This document shows, piece by piece, positions 12,803 to 23,032 of a DNA stretch of 64,000 bases (position 1 is the stretch's first letter; each line of letters begins with the position of its first letter). The DNA lies in assembly GCA_033182465.1 (NCBI GenBank), contig CP137329.1, positions 1,488,001 to 1,552,000 of the forward strand. The letters run 5' to 3'. A program made the translations under genes and the position numbers. Source of the DNA: Sanghuangporus weigelae (taxonomy: Eukaryota > Basidiomycota > Agaricomycetes > Hymenochaetales > Hymenochaetaceae). The notes under the pieces were generated by a model. The model searched no databases and was not told the origin of the DNA. It saw nothing but the letters and a program-made list of their open reading frames with translations.

Positions 12803-13526
12803 ATGTTTGGCTGCGTCGTCGCTGGCAGGCTCATCCAAACCAATCTGCAGCAAATCGATGAGACGCACGCAATTTTCGAGCTCCCGAACGCGTCGACCAT
12901 CAATCATATCTGTGTGTTCCTCCTAGGCACAGGTGCGTTATTAATTTCACTTTCAGTGGGTGAGGTGGTTGATGAAAGCCGATGTGCGTGTGCAGTGCCT
13001 TTCCCAGATGGCTACGGCGCGACGGTGCACTTCCACTGGCCAGGCAAGGGATTTCAGTTACTCGGAGCGTATGTCGGATACATCTTTTCTAAGATTCATC
13101 GGTTCTGAATGTGGGGTCTTCAGACTATCGAACGAAAAACCGTCGGCCATCTTCCGTGTTCGTGGCACCTTCAGCTCAACCTCCACGTTGACGCATGCAG
13201 CTTTCCAAGATCCCTCCAACCCCTCCGGCGTTCCCAATGAAGCAGATGTAACAGCAGTTCTTGGCATCGCTGTCGAGCCTTTATCATCAATCCAAGCCTC
13301 ACTTGCCACGCTTCCTTCAGCAGTCACTGCGCGTTCGTCTCTCAGCGATCCATCTTTTCTCGCAGAGAAGATCGTCAAGCATCTCTTCAACTACCTTGCC
13401 GGTTTCGCTGAGGGAGTGCTGACTCCCGAGACGTTTGTCCCTATGGGCGTAATCACGAGATGGTACGAAAGCTTCTTATCTAAGATCCGTGCTGGCGGCG
13501 CTGGATTTTTAGAACGGGAGGAATGA
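12803..13526 (+). CDS. Hikeshi / Opi10 family protein
   Basis: Homologue of human Hikeshi (C11orf73) and yeast Opi10, predicted 201 aa from three exons (12803-12932, 12996-13068, 13124-13526), all with GT-AG introns and a length divisible by three. The N terminus MFGCVVAGRLIQTNLQQ, then FELPNAS, HICVFLLGTVPFPDGYGATV, FQLLGALSNEKPSAIFR and the C-terminal EKIVKHLFNYLAGF and MGVITRWYESFLSKI are hallmark blocks of the family. Hikeshi carries Hsp70 into the nucleus during heat stress by binding FG nucleoporins; Opi10 was found through inositol/phospholipid phenotypes. Length and start match the family, and the gene appears intact. Confidence 0.96.
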
Positions 13527-14013
13527 CGACGAAATCGGGCTTAAAAATTGTATCTGTGGGTTGTTTTTTTTCTTAGTTAGTGCCTATGCTGACAGAAGGA
13601 TATCCAGGTAGATCTACGCATACCCCTTCATGATACAAAATGTTTCCTCAATGACTATATACTATTAAATCATTAGTTCATCAGTTTACGCTCTGAGTAT
13701 TGTTCACCACTGTGGGAAGAATCTGTGGCAACTTTGCTTCTGTACTTGTTGCTTTTTTGACTGCATGTCTAGCTGTCACCTATGTATGTTGATTTGACTT
13801 TACTTATTTATCCTTGCCCAGGCCAATGAACAAAAGAACGCTGTGAATCCAGAGAATTGATGCATACATCGCATGTATAACGAAAACTAAGAGCACAGGC
13901 CTCTAGCGATTGTATAGGTCGAGAGCCCAGCGTGATACGAACAAACAACAACATAGTCCCAAGGACTTTTTTCGCGAATGAGCTTCTCGTAGCAAGGACG
14001 ACTGCATCAAAGC

Positions 14014-15111
14014 TCATAGATGCCTTCTCATGCCCGATTTGTCTTTGAACGTCGACTTCGTCGGGGACGCCAGCAGCTCTGGATTGGATGCAGATCTCAG
14101 AGTAGAGTCCAGCGGCATTCCCATGCGCGACGAGGATGCATTCGATGCAGCGTTTGCTGCCTTCTTCCCAAGATGAAAAGCTCCCTTTCCAGCGCCATAG
14201 AAAAGAGCGGCAGTCCCATACGCAAGCGCGCCGGAAATTACGATGGGCGCGAGGAAGATCCCGGCTGTGCCTTTCTTGATATACGACAGACCCTTGTCCT
14301 CGTCTGCCTTGGCGAGCATGCGCTTCGCTTTTGAGCTGAAGGAGGGAGTTGCGAACGACGAGCTGCCTTCCCCATGCCGCCTTGGTTGCCTGTCGATGAT
14401 GAAATCGTCGTTACGGGCGCGGCCAGGATCAGAGTAGGACTCTGTGTACGACTCAGCATCATCATCGATCTCGATATGTGCAGAAGATTGGGGCTCGGGA
14501 GGCTGGAAAGTGCTCATCGTGCGCATGAACGCTTCCGCACGGGTGTGCCATTCAGCCTGTACACGGGGATCGGGATGGATCAAGGCGAGTTGGCGCATGT
14601 TCCCCAGAACCAGCTCCTCGAGCGCACGGACCTCGCGAACGGTCTCCTTTGCGTCGGCCTGCTTAGGTTGCGCAGCACGAGTTCTCGCAGCCTGGAGCGA
14701 TGACATGTTTCGCTCTAGATCGTGCAAAGTTCGATTCCACTCCGTTTCGACCTCAGGCGACATGAGGTACATAGGAGTAGAAACGGTGGTGACAGTAGAG
14801 GAGCTACCGGGGTGTGACCGCGTCGCGGATGCAGAAAACCCAGTGGCCTGGGGTGCGACAAGCGGAAGCATCACCGTATTGGAACGGCTAACAGAACTTG
14901 GGCTCGGGATGTAGTTCGGGTCGTCATACGTTGGTGGGCTTTCACCGATACTCGACGAACGATTTGATTCTCCATTATGCAGAGAAGAGTCGCTCACGTC
15001 CCGCGCTAATCGGTAGCGAAGTCAGTATTGGAGTTGGATCAATGTCGAAAGGAACATACCAAGGTCCTGCTCGAATGGATTGCGACTCATATGCTCGCCT
15101 TTTGTGATCAT
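14014..15111 (-). CDS. Unrecognised protein A with a C-terminal glycine-rich hydrophobic segment
   Basis: Predicted 347 aa, two exons (15111-15060 and 15005-14014) joined by a 54-bp canonical intron. The start MITKGEHMSRNPFEQDL is supported because the paralogue downstream begins in the same way and has the intron in a similar place. The N-terminal third is Ser/Pro-rich with PPTYDDPNYIPSP; the middle is helical (WNRTLHDLERNMSSLQ, then ALEELVLGNMRQLALIHPDP, AEWHTRAEAFMRTM). Near the C terminus a hydrophobic segment GTAGIFLAPIVISGALAYG precedes GAGKGAFHLGKKA. No domain recognised. It may be a tail-anchored or membrane-associated protein, but that is inference. Confidence 0.8.
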
Positions 15112-15823
15112 AATTGAGTTTGATAGTCTGCAGTGAGCTCGTACAAAATTTTCAAAGTAGCTCAGTTGTGACTGGGGTGGTACTTGTGTCAAGAGGTGTT
15201 TATCGTCTCGATCAAACGACAAGATATAAGAACGAAAATCCGCCGTGCTGCGCCTAGGATTGACTACATTCTATTACGATCAAACTGCGGAATTGCTGCT
15301 CGCATAGAGCAGGTAGGCGTGATAACCGCGCAGTAAATCTTTAAGACAAGTAGACCAGGAAGAACGGCGGGCGATGACTAGTCTCCATCACGTCAGCATC
15401 TTTTCATCGCGAATTTCGCCAACTTCGAGTGTCAAAAGAACGAACTTCAAATACGTTGCCGATTCAGGAAACTTTAGCAGTAGATATGGAGGAACAAACA
15501 CTTAGTACTGAGATTACTTGCGGTTTATGTGGTGCCGGATGACGGATGAAAACGCTGAGTAAGAACTGTGATCGTCGATCGTACCTTCCGATGTTGATGA
15601 TCGCCGATCAACTCTGGGTTTGTCTGCTCGAGGACAAATAGGATCCCAATACAAATTTAGCTGAAGAAGCTCGGTTCCGGAAAACGACATCACAAAGGGA
15701 ATACAGTATATGACCTCGAAAAATAAATATGTCTATACTTCGTTCGACAGTCCAACCCGATATCTCAAAGAAAAGGATAGCGAAATTTCAAATAAGTTGG
15801 AAGGTGGATAGAGCGAAAACGAG
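15112..15823. other. Intergenic region between the two paralogues, 0.7 kb
   Basis: Upstream region of protein A and downstream region of protein B. I see nothing distinctive in it beyond short AT-rich stretches. Confidence 0.4.
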
Positions 15824-16890
15824 TTATCTATCTGCCACTGCCAACAGGGCTGTCTCGGAGGGTGATTTCAATGGCGTGGGTCGAGACAACTCTGGATTAG
15901 ATTCGGCTCTCTTCCTCAACACGTTGCCAGTTCCTTTGCGTGACGACGAGGCAAATTTTGCCTTCTTCCCGAGATAAATCGCACCCTTTCCCGTACCATA
16001 TACGACGCATGCGGCTCCGTACGTGATCAGAAAGGGCACTGCGAAATGAATAATGACAAGTCCAATGGAACCCTTGGTAATAAGGGCTAGACCTCTGTCG
16101 TCCTTCGCTTTCGAGAACACGCGCTTTGCACGCGCGCCCAGCGTCGCAGAAGATTTCGAGGAGTTATCTTTTCCCTTCTTGTGCACCGTCCCATCAGCGA
16201 CGAGCTGGTCATTGTCAAAGCGATCGACATAGGTGTTCGGGTCCGCTTCACTCTGGAGCTCGATCTGCAGCGATGACTGTGGCTCGAGATGCCGGAAGTT
16301 GGTCATTGTTCGCATGAACGCCTCCGCACGGACACGCCACTCCGTTCGCAAGTGTGAGTCTGGTTGAATTATTGCAAGCCGGCACATGTTCTCAAGAACA
16401 AGTTCTTCCAATGCGACGGCTTCTCGCTCCACCTCATTTACATCAACTTGCTTCGGTTGAGCCGCACGGCTCCGTACGTCCTGGAGCGCGGACATGTTCC
16501 TTTCTAGTTCTCGCAATGCATGATTACGCTCGGTCTCGAGTTCAGTAGGGATAGCAGCCGAGCCACTCGCTGAGTGCCATGCCTTAAGTCCAGATACACT
16601 AGCAGGATCCTCTTGGGCACGAAGAGGCCAGGTCGTTGTGTCTGAACGACCAAAAGAGATCGGACTGGATATGTACCGTGGGTCATCATAACACGGTGGG
16701 CTGTCGCCTATGTTAAGGGGCCGATTTAACTCTTCCTGGATCGTCGAAGTGTAACTTAGTTTTCCTACATTTTCTCCGCTTTAGCCACCTCACACACGAA
16801 TAAATTCGAGAGAAACGGAAAGAACGTACTATGGCCAAGATTCTGTTCAAGTGAGTTATGTGCGCTGCGCGGTTCTGCTTTGGTGATCAT
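15824..16890 (-). CDS. Unrecognised protein B, tandem paralogue of protein A
   Basis: Predicted 333 aa, exons 16890-16830 and 16764-15824. It begins MITKAEPRSAHNSLEQNLG and shares the order of blocks with protein A: DSPPCYDDPRYISSP, then ALRELERNMSALQDVRSRA, ALEELVLENMCRLAIIQPD, EWRVRAEAFMRTMTNFR, a hydrophobic segment near GLVIIHFAVPFLITYGA and GTGKGAIYLGKKA. The two copies are head-to-tail on the minus strand with similar intron positions, so they arose by tandem duplication and have since diverged widely, most in the Ser/Pro-rich N terminus. Function unknown. Confidence 0.78.
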
Positions 16891-17578
16891 GACAAAGCGA
16901 TGGACAGCGACAAGAGACGCCTTTCACAGTTTGCACTGTTAGGAGCAATGAGGGCTCTGGGTGAGGCGGGATAGTACAATACGTGCTGCGATCTGCCATT
17001 TTAATCATTCTCGAGCTGCGGAATTGATGATAATCGGGTGAGGATCGACCCTTGATCGACGCAACGCGCGGGAAAGTGCGTTAGTTCCTTCCTTGCCAAG
17101 AAAGTCCCAACAACAAATTCAATCCCTTACATTTAACTTGGCTCGAACAAATCATAAATACTGCCTATCATCAATTCTAACTAACAGACCAATTTTGCAA
17201 AAATAATTTTGGTATTTGGTGTTTCAAACTATTTTGCGAATTTGCCCAAGAAAATATGTGATGTTTGTCGTGATATTGTGATTGTCTAGAGGGGGAAACA
17301 GCACTTACGGAGATATTGCGCAGCATTCTAGACCAGTCTATTGTCAGGCAAAATGGTTGAACTAGACGCAAAGTCATTATGCTATAAATTTCTAACATAA
17401 TCAGTAGGAAATATGATACCAATCAAGGATGCGAGATTCCAAGATGTAAATTGTAACGTAAACAAATCCATCACCATATCTTGAAAGGCGACTTTCATGA
17501 AGTGCATGTGTACTGTACTAATCTAATGCATTCTGGTTCATTCCTATTGATCAATTCTCGTTAGAGTTTGAGCAACTA

Positions 17579-17791
17579 CAGGTGGGTACAAAAAAGTCCT
17601 TGGCCCCCTGCTTATGGAAGGAGGATTTGCATACTATGTATGGTACTGTAAGCGTCGGATACAAAACCTCGCCGACTTGCTCAATGTCGGCAAAGATGAG
17701 GGGACCTCGCTTCACGGGCGTTCGTTTCCCGAGAAGGCATGCAAATCACCTTCCTAAAACAGGGGGGCCAAAGACTTTTTGTACCCACCTG
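17579..17791. mobile_element. MITE of Tc1/mariner type, 213 bp
   Basis: Both ends carry an imperfect inverted repeat of about 54 bp starting CAGGTGGGTACAAAAA and continuing through a GG(C)CCCC block to GATTTGCAT. The element is flanked by TA on each side (17577-17578 and 17792-17793), the target site of Tc1/mariner-pogo elements. It is too short to code for a transposase, so it is a non-autonomous copy. The two arms differ at a handful of positions, which suggests a moderately old insertion. Confidence 0.85.
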
Positions 17792-19087
17792 TAGAAGACA
17801 GAATTCTCTACATGACCTACAAGACACATCACTAATGAATGACATTCTTCGTGTCAACATTTGGCTTAAGTGTGTTCACAATCGACCTGCTTACTACATT
17901 GTCGTGTGGATTCACACCTGTGTCGGAAAAAAAAGGCGTTCGGCAATCATTCTTGGAGTTTTATAGGAGAAGGTACCGAAGCTATTTTTCAGATTGGAGT
18001 ATGCCGTGTCAAGTGTCTTCAATTCTTTTGTGCTCTTAACTGTACGAGTCTTCTTTGCACTTGGAGCGGTCGTCATTTCAAGAGTTGAATGAATGAAACA
18101 TCACTGCGCTTACAGAAAGGTGTAGTACCATACCAAGTCCATTTCCCATTTGTCCCCATCTGTAAGCAGATTTGTGAGGGAGAAAAGGTCGTCAGTGCTG
18201 GTCAGGCCATATAGCAACTTCGAGTCTGACTTACGCATTATTACATCATTAAGCTCATTCTCGCTTATCACGCCCTTTTCGACGTTCTCATAGCGAGTGT
18301 CCCAATAGAGCCCAGACTCGTAAATGCTTCTCGTGCATAGAATTCTTGCAGGATCTTCCTTGGGCATATTCGTGGAGTAAGATACTGAACAATTCATCAG
18401 TCAAGTATCGCAGACCGCGTTATATTTCTTCTGGTTCCCCAATTGGTGCAAACGGGCTTGTTTGCATATTGCGCTTCAGTTGCACGAAATCTCGGCTGTA
18501 GCGGGAAATATTTGCGCAGCTGTGGCGCGGTTGCCGCGTTCTAGAGTACTCGATTGTCACGCAGAGTCAGAAGTTGCGAAGCCTAGTACGCTTCGATCAA
18601 GCGCTAGGAATAGATAGAGGAGAGCCAAAATGGCGTTGATACTGTCGTCCTAAGGTTACTCTACGCGGTCCAGGAATCAGATGCCTGCCAGTAACAAACA
18701 GATATACTGTTCAACCTTACGTTCTGCTTCTGAAAAGACAGCGTACCTTTCGATCGACTTTCGAAAAATAATCGGCGTTATATGTATAAGTACTCCGGAC
18801 CGAGGTCGAATTTCTGATCATTTATTAGCGGTTCTGTGAAGGAAAGGATAGAATGAGAAGTGAGATGAGAGTTTTGCTCCTTCCAATGAAGGGAAAGCTT
18901 AGATAAGCAATGTCGGGTCTTTCCGATCTCTCTCTCCTCGTCTTCACCTGTCATACACGAAGAAAGAGAACTCAAACTATGCAAGGTCTCATTGCACGTG
19001 ATCTAGGTGCCCCTAGAATGTATTCATCCTAGTCGGATATCTTTCGGTCTCAACTGGTTTTCGGGCTGGGGATGACCCACACGGTTT

Positions 19088-19379
19088 GAAGTTGAACTAT
19101 TGGCGACACTATTTGAAGGACGACGGTGCACCCTTTCACAGAAAGAACTTTCTGCCTATCGATGCATTGCCTCCGATCTGTTCTTAAGATTAAGTGATGC
19201 ATCACCCCGGGGATAGTGCTTGCGATCTCACAGCTTGAAGTTACTGCGACGCTATTTGGAGGAAAATGGTGCGTTCTGTCCTAGCATAGAAGGAACTGTC
19301 TGCCTATCGACGCATTGCCTCCGACTTGTTCTCAAGATTAAGGGACGCATCACCTCGGGGACAGTGCTTGCGATATCAT
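19088..19379. repeat. Two-copy tandem duplication, unit about 147 bp
   Basis: The second copy starts near 19237. Blocks such as CTGCCTATCGAYGCATTGCC and the one around ATTAAGKGAYGCATCAC recur at a spacing of 147-149 bp with about 85 percent identity by eye. No open frame runs through both copies. Confidence 0.8.
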
Positions 19380-19680
19380 CGACTAGGCTGTCAGCAAGAT
19401 TCCAAGAATATCTATGATTCGGAGCCTCTGAACTCCATTGGGACTGGTGCTGTGCTATTACTAGTACAGTACCGTAATGCTTCCCATAGCACACGGTATG
19501 GTCGCCCTTGTATTCTGAACGCGATGCCTGGTTATCCTTTCCTTATCATGATTAGTAAATACTTGTCGAAGAATCCAGCATCTCACGCTCAGCGAACGTT
19601 TTCTCATCAAGACGCGCTCATTAAAGGATATTTTTGTCTATGGAACTTTTCAAATCCATCCACATCACCATATGACATTT

Positions 19681-19734
19681 CTCCGGCGGTCTCTTCAGGC
19701 TTGTGGGCAGATCTTCTCTGATGCCTGTTCATCA
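19681..19734 (+). promoter_or_regulatory. Upstream module of DUF6534 gene 1
   Basis: CTCCGGCGG followed about 30 bp later by TTCTCTGATGCCTGTTCATCA, ending 135 bp before the start codon. The same pair of blocks with similar spacing lies upstream of DUF6534 gene 2 (22858-22908). Conservation at matched positions in non-coding DNA suggests either a shared promoter element or simply a recent duplication of the upstream region. Confidence 0.5.
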
Positions 19735-19869
19735 AAAAGATCCCGAGGCACCCCGTACCATATATATGCCGGTGGCTTTCTCTTGCCGCATACTTGCCAC
19801 ATCCAACCTTTCCCCCAATCCTTAACCAGAGGCGTGGCCTTCAGCTGAGCTCTTTCGAAACTTAATGAG

Positions 19870-21329
19870 ATGGCATCCTTTTTGTCTGAGTCTCAGCTTG
19901 ACAGTACCGTAGGTCTTCAACGCATCGATATTCTCATGCGCAGAACTGATTTTGTCCAAGGTTGGCTGTTTATTTCTCGCCGTAGTGTAAGCAGAACAAT
20001 TATGTCAGATTTTTTTTAGCGAAATTGACTCGCATCTGCTTTAGATTCACTTCGACGTAAGCCCCTCTTTATTCTTCGGGAGAAAATTTATCAGTACTCA
20101 ATGTATTCAGCCTGTGGGGAGTCGGATGCCTCCAGCTGTATCTATACTATGAGGTGAGCACTGTGAAACACTGAACTCACCACGACACTTCACGCATTTT
20201 TCGACCGTTAGAAATTCTGGAAGACCGATCAGCACTGGCTCAAGGGATACATTTTTCTGATATGGATATTTGACACGACTCATCAAGCCCTTCTATTGTA
20301 CTCGACCTATGTACCCTTCGTTAGGGGAATTGCGAACCCTCTATTGATGATTCATCTACCTGCGTATGTGCTTGATTTCATGCGTTTGATATGCAACTGA
20401 CTTTACCATATCTCCAGAACTTCCAAGCATATTCTAGCCATCAGCGCTTTTATGGACGCTATGGTCCAGCTTATTTTTGTCCGACGCGCTTGGTTTTGTG
20501 AGTAACATGCAACTTGTTCTGCTGAAACATTTTATTTGTGACTTACTTACTCGAAGTGAGCAACAAAAATCGCATAATCACAGGAAGTTTAATACCAGCC
20601 GTATTATCGCAATTCGTTGTGAAGCTGGTGTTTTATGGTCGAATATACCATTTCACCCAGGCCTTCCAATTATTTGATGTCATTCATCTTGAGTTGGCCT
20701 TGAATTATATTGTCGCCGTCGCGGACGCCTACATCGCTGGAATGCTAATATGGCTTCTATGGAAAGGTCGCTCGGGGATTAAGAAAACGGACTCACTCAT
20801 AAGCCGTCTTGTCCTGTACACGGTTAGCTCAAGTTTGGTGACTGCCGTTTGGGAGGTTGCGGCAGTGATCAGTGCCGAAGTGGCTCCTCACTCATTCATT
20901 TACTTGCTTGCGGATATGGTTCTTCCCAAACGTGGGTTTAGTTCGTTGATTCGGAGAATTAGCTTTACTGACTATTTCTTCAGTTTATTTCAACTGTATG
21001 CTTGCCTCGTTCGTAACTCACCTGATACTTTTTCCTTATCACAGCACTGACGAGTAGCCCAGATTAAACGCTCGAACAAGTCTTCGTGAGAACCTGGGTA
21101 ACGAAGTTGGTGTCATGAGCATCCGATTCCAAAATGTCTCGATGGTATCAACCGAACAATCCGAAACCCCAACCATTACGCCACACAAGGTAAGCATGAT
21201 GCCCCTATTTCGTCCTTCATTTCTAACTTTTGTTTCCACATGTTCACACAGGCGAAGACTACCAGAGGCCTTGGGCTCGAAGGTGATATTGATGTTGAAT
21301 CTGGTATCAATCGGAGGCGTTCGGAATGA
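19870..21329 (+). CDS. DUF6534 membrane protein 1
   Basis: Member of the agaricomycete DUF6534 family of roughly seven-helix membrane proteins, predicted 318 aa from ten exons (19870-19908, 19961-19986, 20045-20056, 20111-20153, 20212-20363, 20418-20497, 20557-20931, 20984-21008, 21063-21189, 21252-21329); the sum is a multiple of three. Family blocks present: LWGVGCLQLYLYYE, KFWKTDQHWLKGYIF, DTTHQALLLYSTYV, DAMVQLIFVRRAWF, LSNKNRIITG, IWLLWKGRSGIKKTDSLISR, LYTVSSSLVTAVWE, YFNCMLASLNARTSLRE, and a hydrophilic tail. Exon 3 is only 12 nt. No function is established for the family; a receptor-like or transport role is speculation. First of five head-to-tail copies. Confidence 0.92.
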
Positions 21330-21617
21330 AATGTCCAGGAGCTTTCCTGATGGAAGTAAATAAGCAATCCTTGTAAAAGGGAACTCGCATAGTCTACTCT
21401 GACGTCGTGTATTATGATATTGGACACTGTATATCCCAGCCTTTTTATTTTTGTTCAAACATAAGTTTTCGAGGGAATAGAAATTACGTAATTATTCATC
21501 TTCATAAGGGCAGATCCCACTGGTTGTCCTTTTTTGAAGGTCAGGTCCATCATCTCGGCAGGTTCCTGCAAACAAAATGGGTGGCCCTTTCTAGTTTTCA
21601 ATCACGTCGCTTTTCTA

Positions 21618-22518
21618 ATGGACGTCGCTGTGCAAAATATCTTGCGTCTTGCAATCTCAGCAGTCGTAGGTGTTACGCACCATGCAGCCTGCACTGCGCC
21701 CACCATTGCGTCCGACTCGACGGACGGCGCAAAGCGCAGCGAAGACGGAGGAGAATCGATGAGCCATGATAGATATGCGTTCGCGGTCAAGCCTTTCCTA
21801 GGCTTGTTGAGTTTGTCGAAGGTGAGTCTATTCCTTTGGCTGGGGTTACTTTGATGCTTTGCTCATCTTCATTGTGCCAAAGTACTCGATGTGGACTTTC
21901 ATCTGTTTAGACGGAGCAAGTCGTGTCTTGACCATACTGCGACCTTCAAAGCTTTCTGCGTTTCTGTCGCCTATACTTTGGCGGACTGCCCACGGTCCTG
22001 CCCCAGACATCTCGCATCAATCGATACCGGCCCTTCCTTCGTCTTTTCTTATGGGTGCATCGCTAGTCATCCTCGGATGGCGTCTACGCAAAGCTTGCTT
22101 TGATGCACTGGGAAAGCAGTTTACGCTCACGCACAAGATGTTTCCAAAACATTCGCTGGTGACAGCTGGACCTTACAGTTTTGTCCGGCACCCAGGATAC
22201 ATTGGCATACTGTTCGTTCGGATCGGGGGATTGTGCGTGCTGCTGTCTCAGGGTAGCTGGGCACGCTCAGTTGGAGCTGTACCATGGCCTTTCCGTCGTA
22301 TATTAGAATGCAGTTTCCCCGGCTCTGCTGATAGCTTTGTGGTCCAAATGGGCAGGGCAGCCATCGGATTGTACGCCGTACACGCCGCCTTGGAACTAAT
22401 AGGCCTGTTCTGTGTACGGGCACCTCACGAGGACGCAATGCTCAGAGAGCGCTTCGGAAGCGAATGGGAAACATATAAAGAAAAGGTCCCATGGATGTTT
22501 GTTCCTTACGTTCTGTAG
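21618..22518 (+). CDS. Isoprenylcysteine carboxyl methyltransferase-like protein
   Basis: Predicted 279 aa, exons 21618-21821 and 21883-22518. The C-terminal half has the hallmarks of the ICMT/PEMT fold: AGPYSFVRHPGYIGILF (the RHPxYxG motif that binds S-adenosylmethionine) and a C-terminal EDAMLRERFGSEWETYKEKVPWMFVPYV. ICMT methylates the C-terminal farnesyl- or geranylgeranyl-cysteine of CaaX proteins at the ER membrane; fungal genomes hold several relatives with unproven substrates. The N-terminal third is variable and may begin at a later ATG. It sits between DUF6534 genes 1 and 2 on the same strand; whether that reflects joint function is not known. Confidence 0.85.
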
Positions 22519-22857
22519 GCGTGCATACATAATCGTATTGAATTGCATCGGCCAATCCATGATACTCTCGTCGATCATCTTTGTCCTTCATCTGAAGAAC
22601 TGGACTTTACTATTCATCCGTCGCAGGCAACTTACACGAGCGTCGGCGCGATCATTGAGGTCCCAGAAGCAGGAGATGTCCTCGAAATTCCCAGAGCATT
22701 CCTTCTTATGCCTATTTCTGCGGCTCCCTAGCCGCCTATCCCAAGTTGATCAAAAGCGACATAATGATCAAGAAGACCAATATCTACTCATGTACACATT
22801 TTCCCTTGCTCATTCGTTTCTCCATATCTGTCTTCATTAAGTTGTTCCCATCTCTGC

Positions 22858-22908
22858 CTCCGGCGGACTGATGCTATAACCGGGAACTTCTCTGATTCCT
22901 GTTCATCA
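22858..22908 (+). promoter_or_regulatory. Upstream module of DUF6534 gene 2
   Basis: Copy of the module at 19681-19734: CTCCGGCGG and, 30 bp on, TTCTCTGATTCCTGTTCATCA, ending 124 bp before the start codon of the next gene. One mismatch in the second block against the first copy. Confidence 0.5.
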
Positions 22909-23032
22909 GGCGATGACCGACGCCGCCGACGGAGTATTTAGTACAGCGCGTACCATCCCATTTCTTCTCCTGCGGCCCTTTCGAATCTAACGCGGGGCCA
23001 GCCTGTCTTAAACGTGCCGAAAGTTTTATGGG

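Larger units (their letters stand above)
16891..19869. other. Gene-poor region, 3 kb
   Basis: Contains a MITE (17579-17791) and a tandem duplication (about 19088-19379), described separately. An open frame of 95 codons on the minus strand (18397-18110) is the best remaining coding candidate but has no recognisable domain and no conserved neighbour, so it is left as doubtful. The upstream promoter module of the first DUF6534 gene lies at 19681-19734. Confidence 0.5.

Noticed and set aside
18110-18397. 95-codon minus-strand frame in the gene-poor region
   Set aside because: Protein-like in parts but with no recognisable family, no neighbouring exons that extend it and no conservation that I can see.
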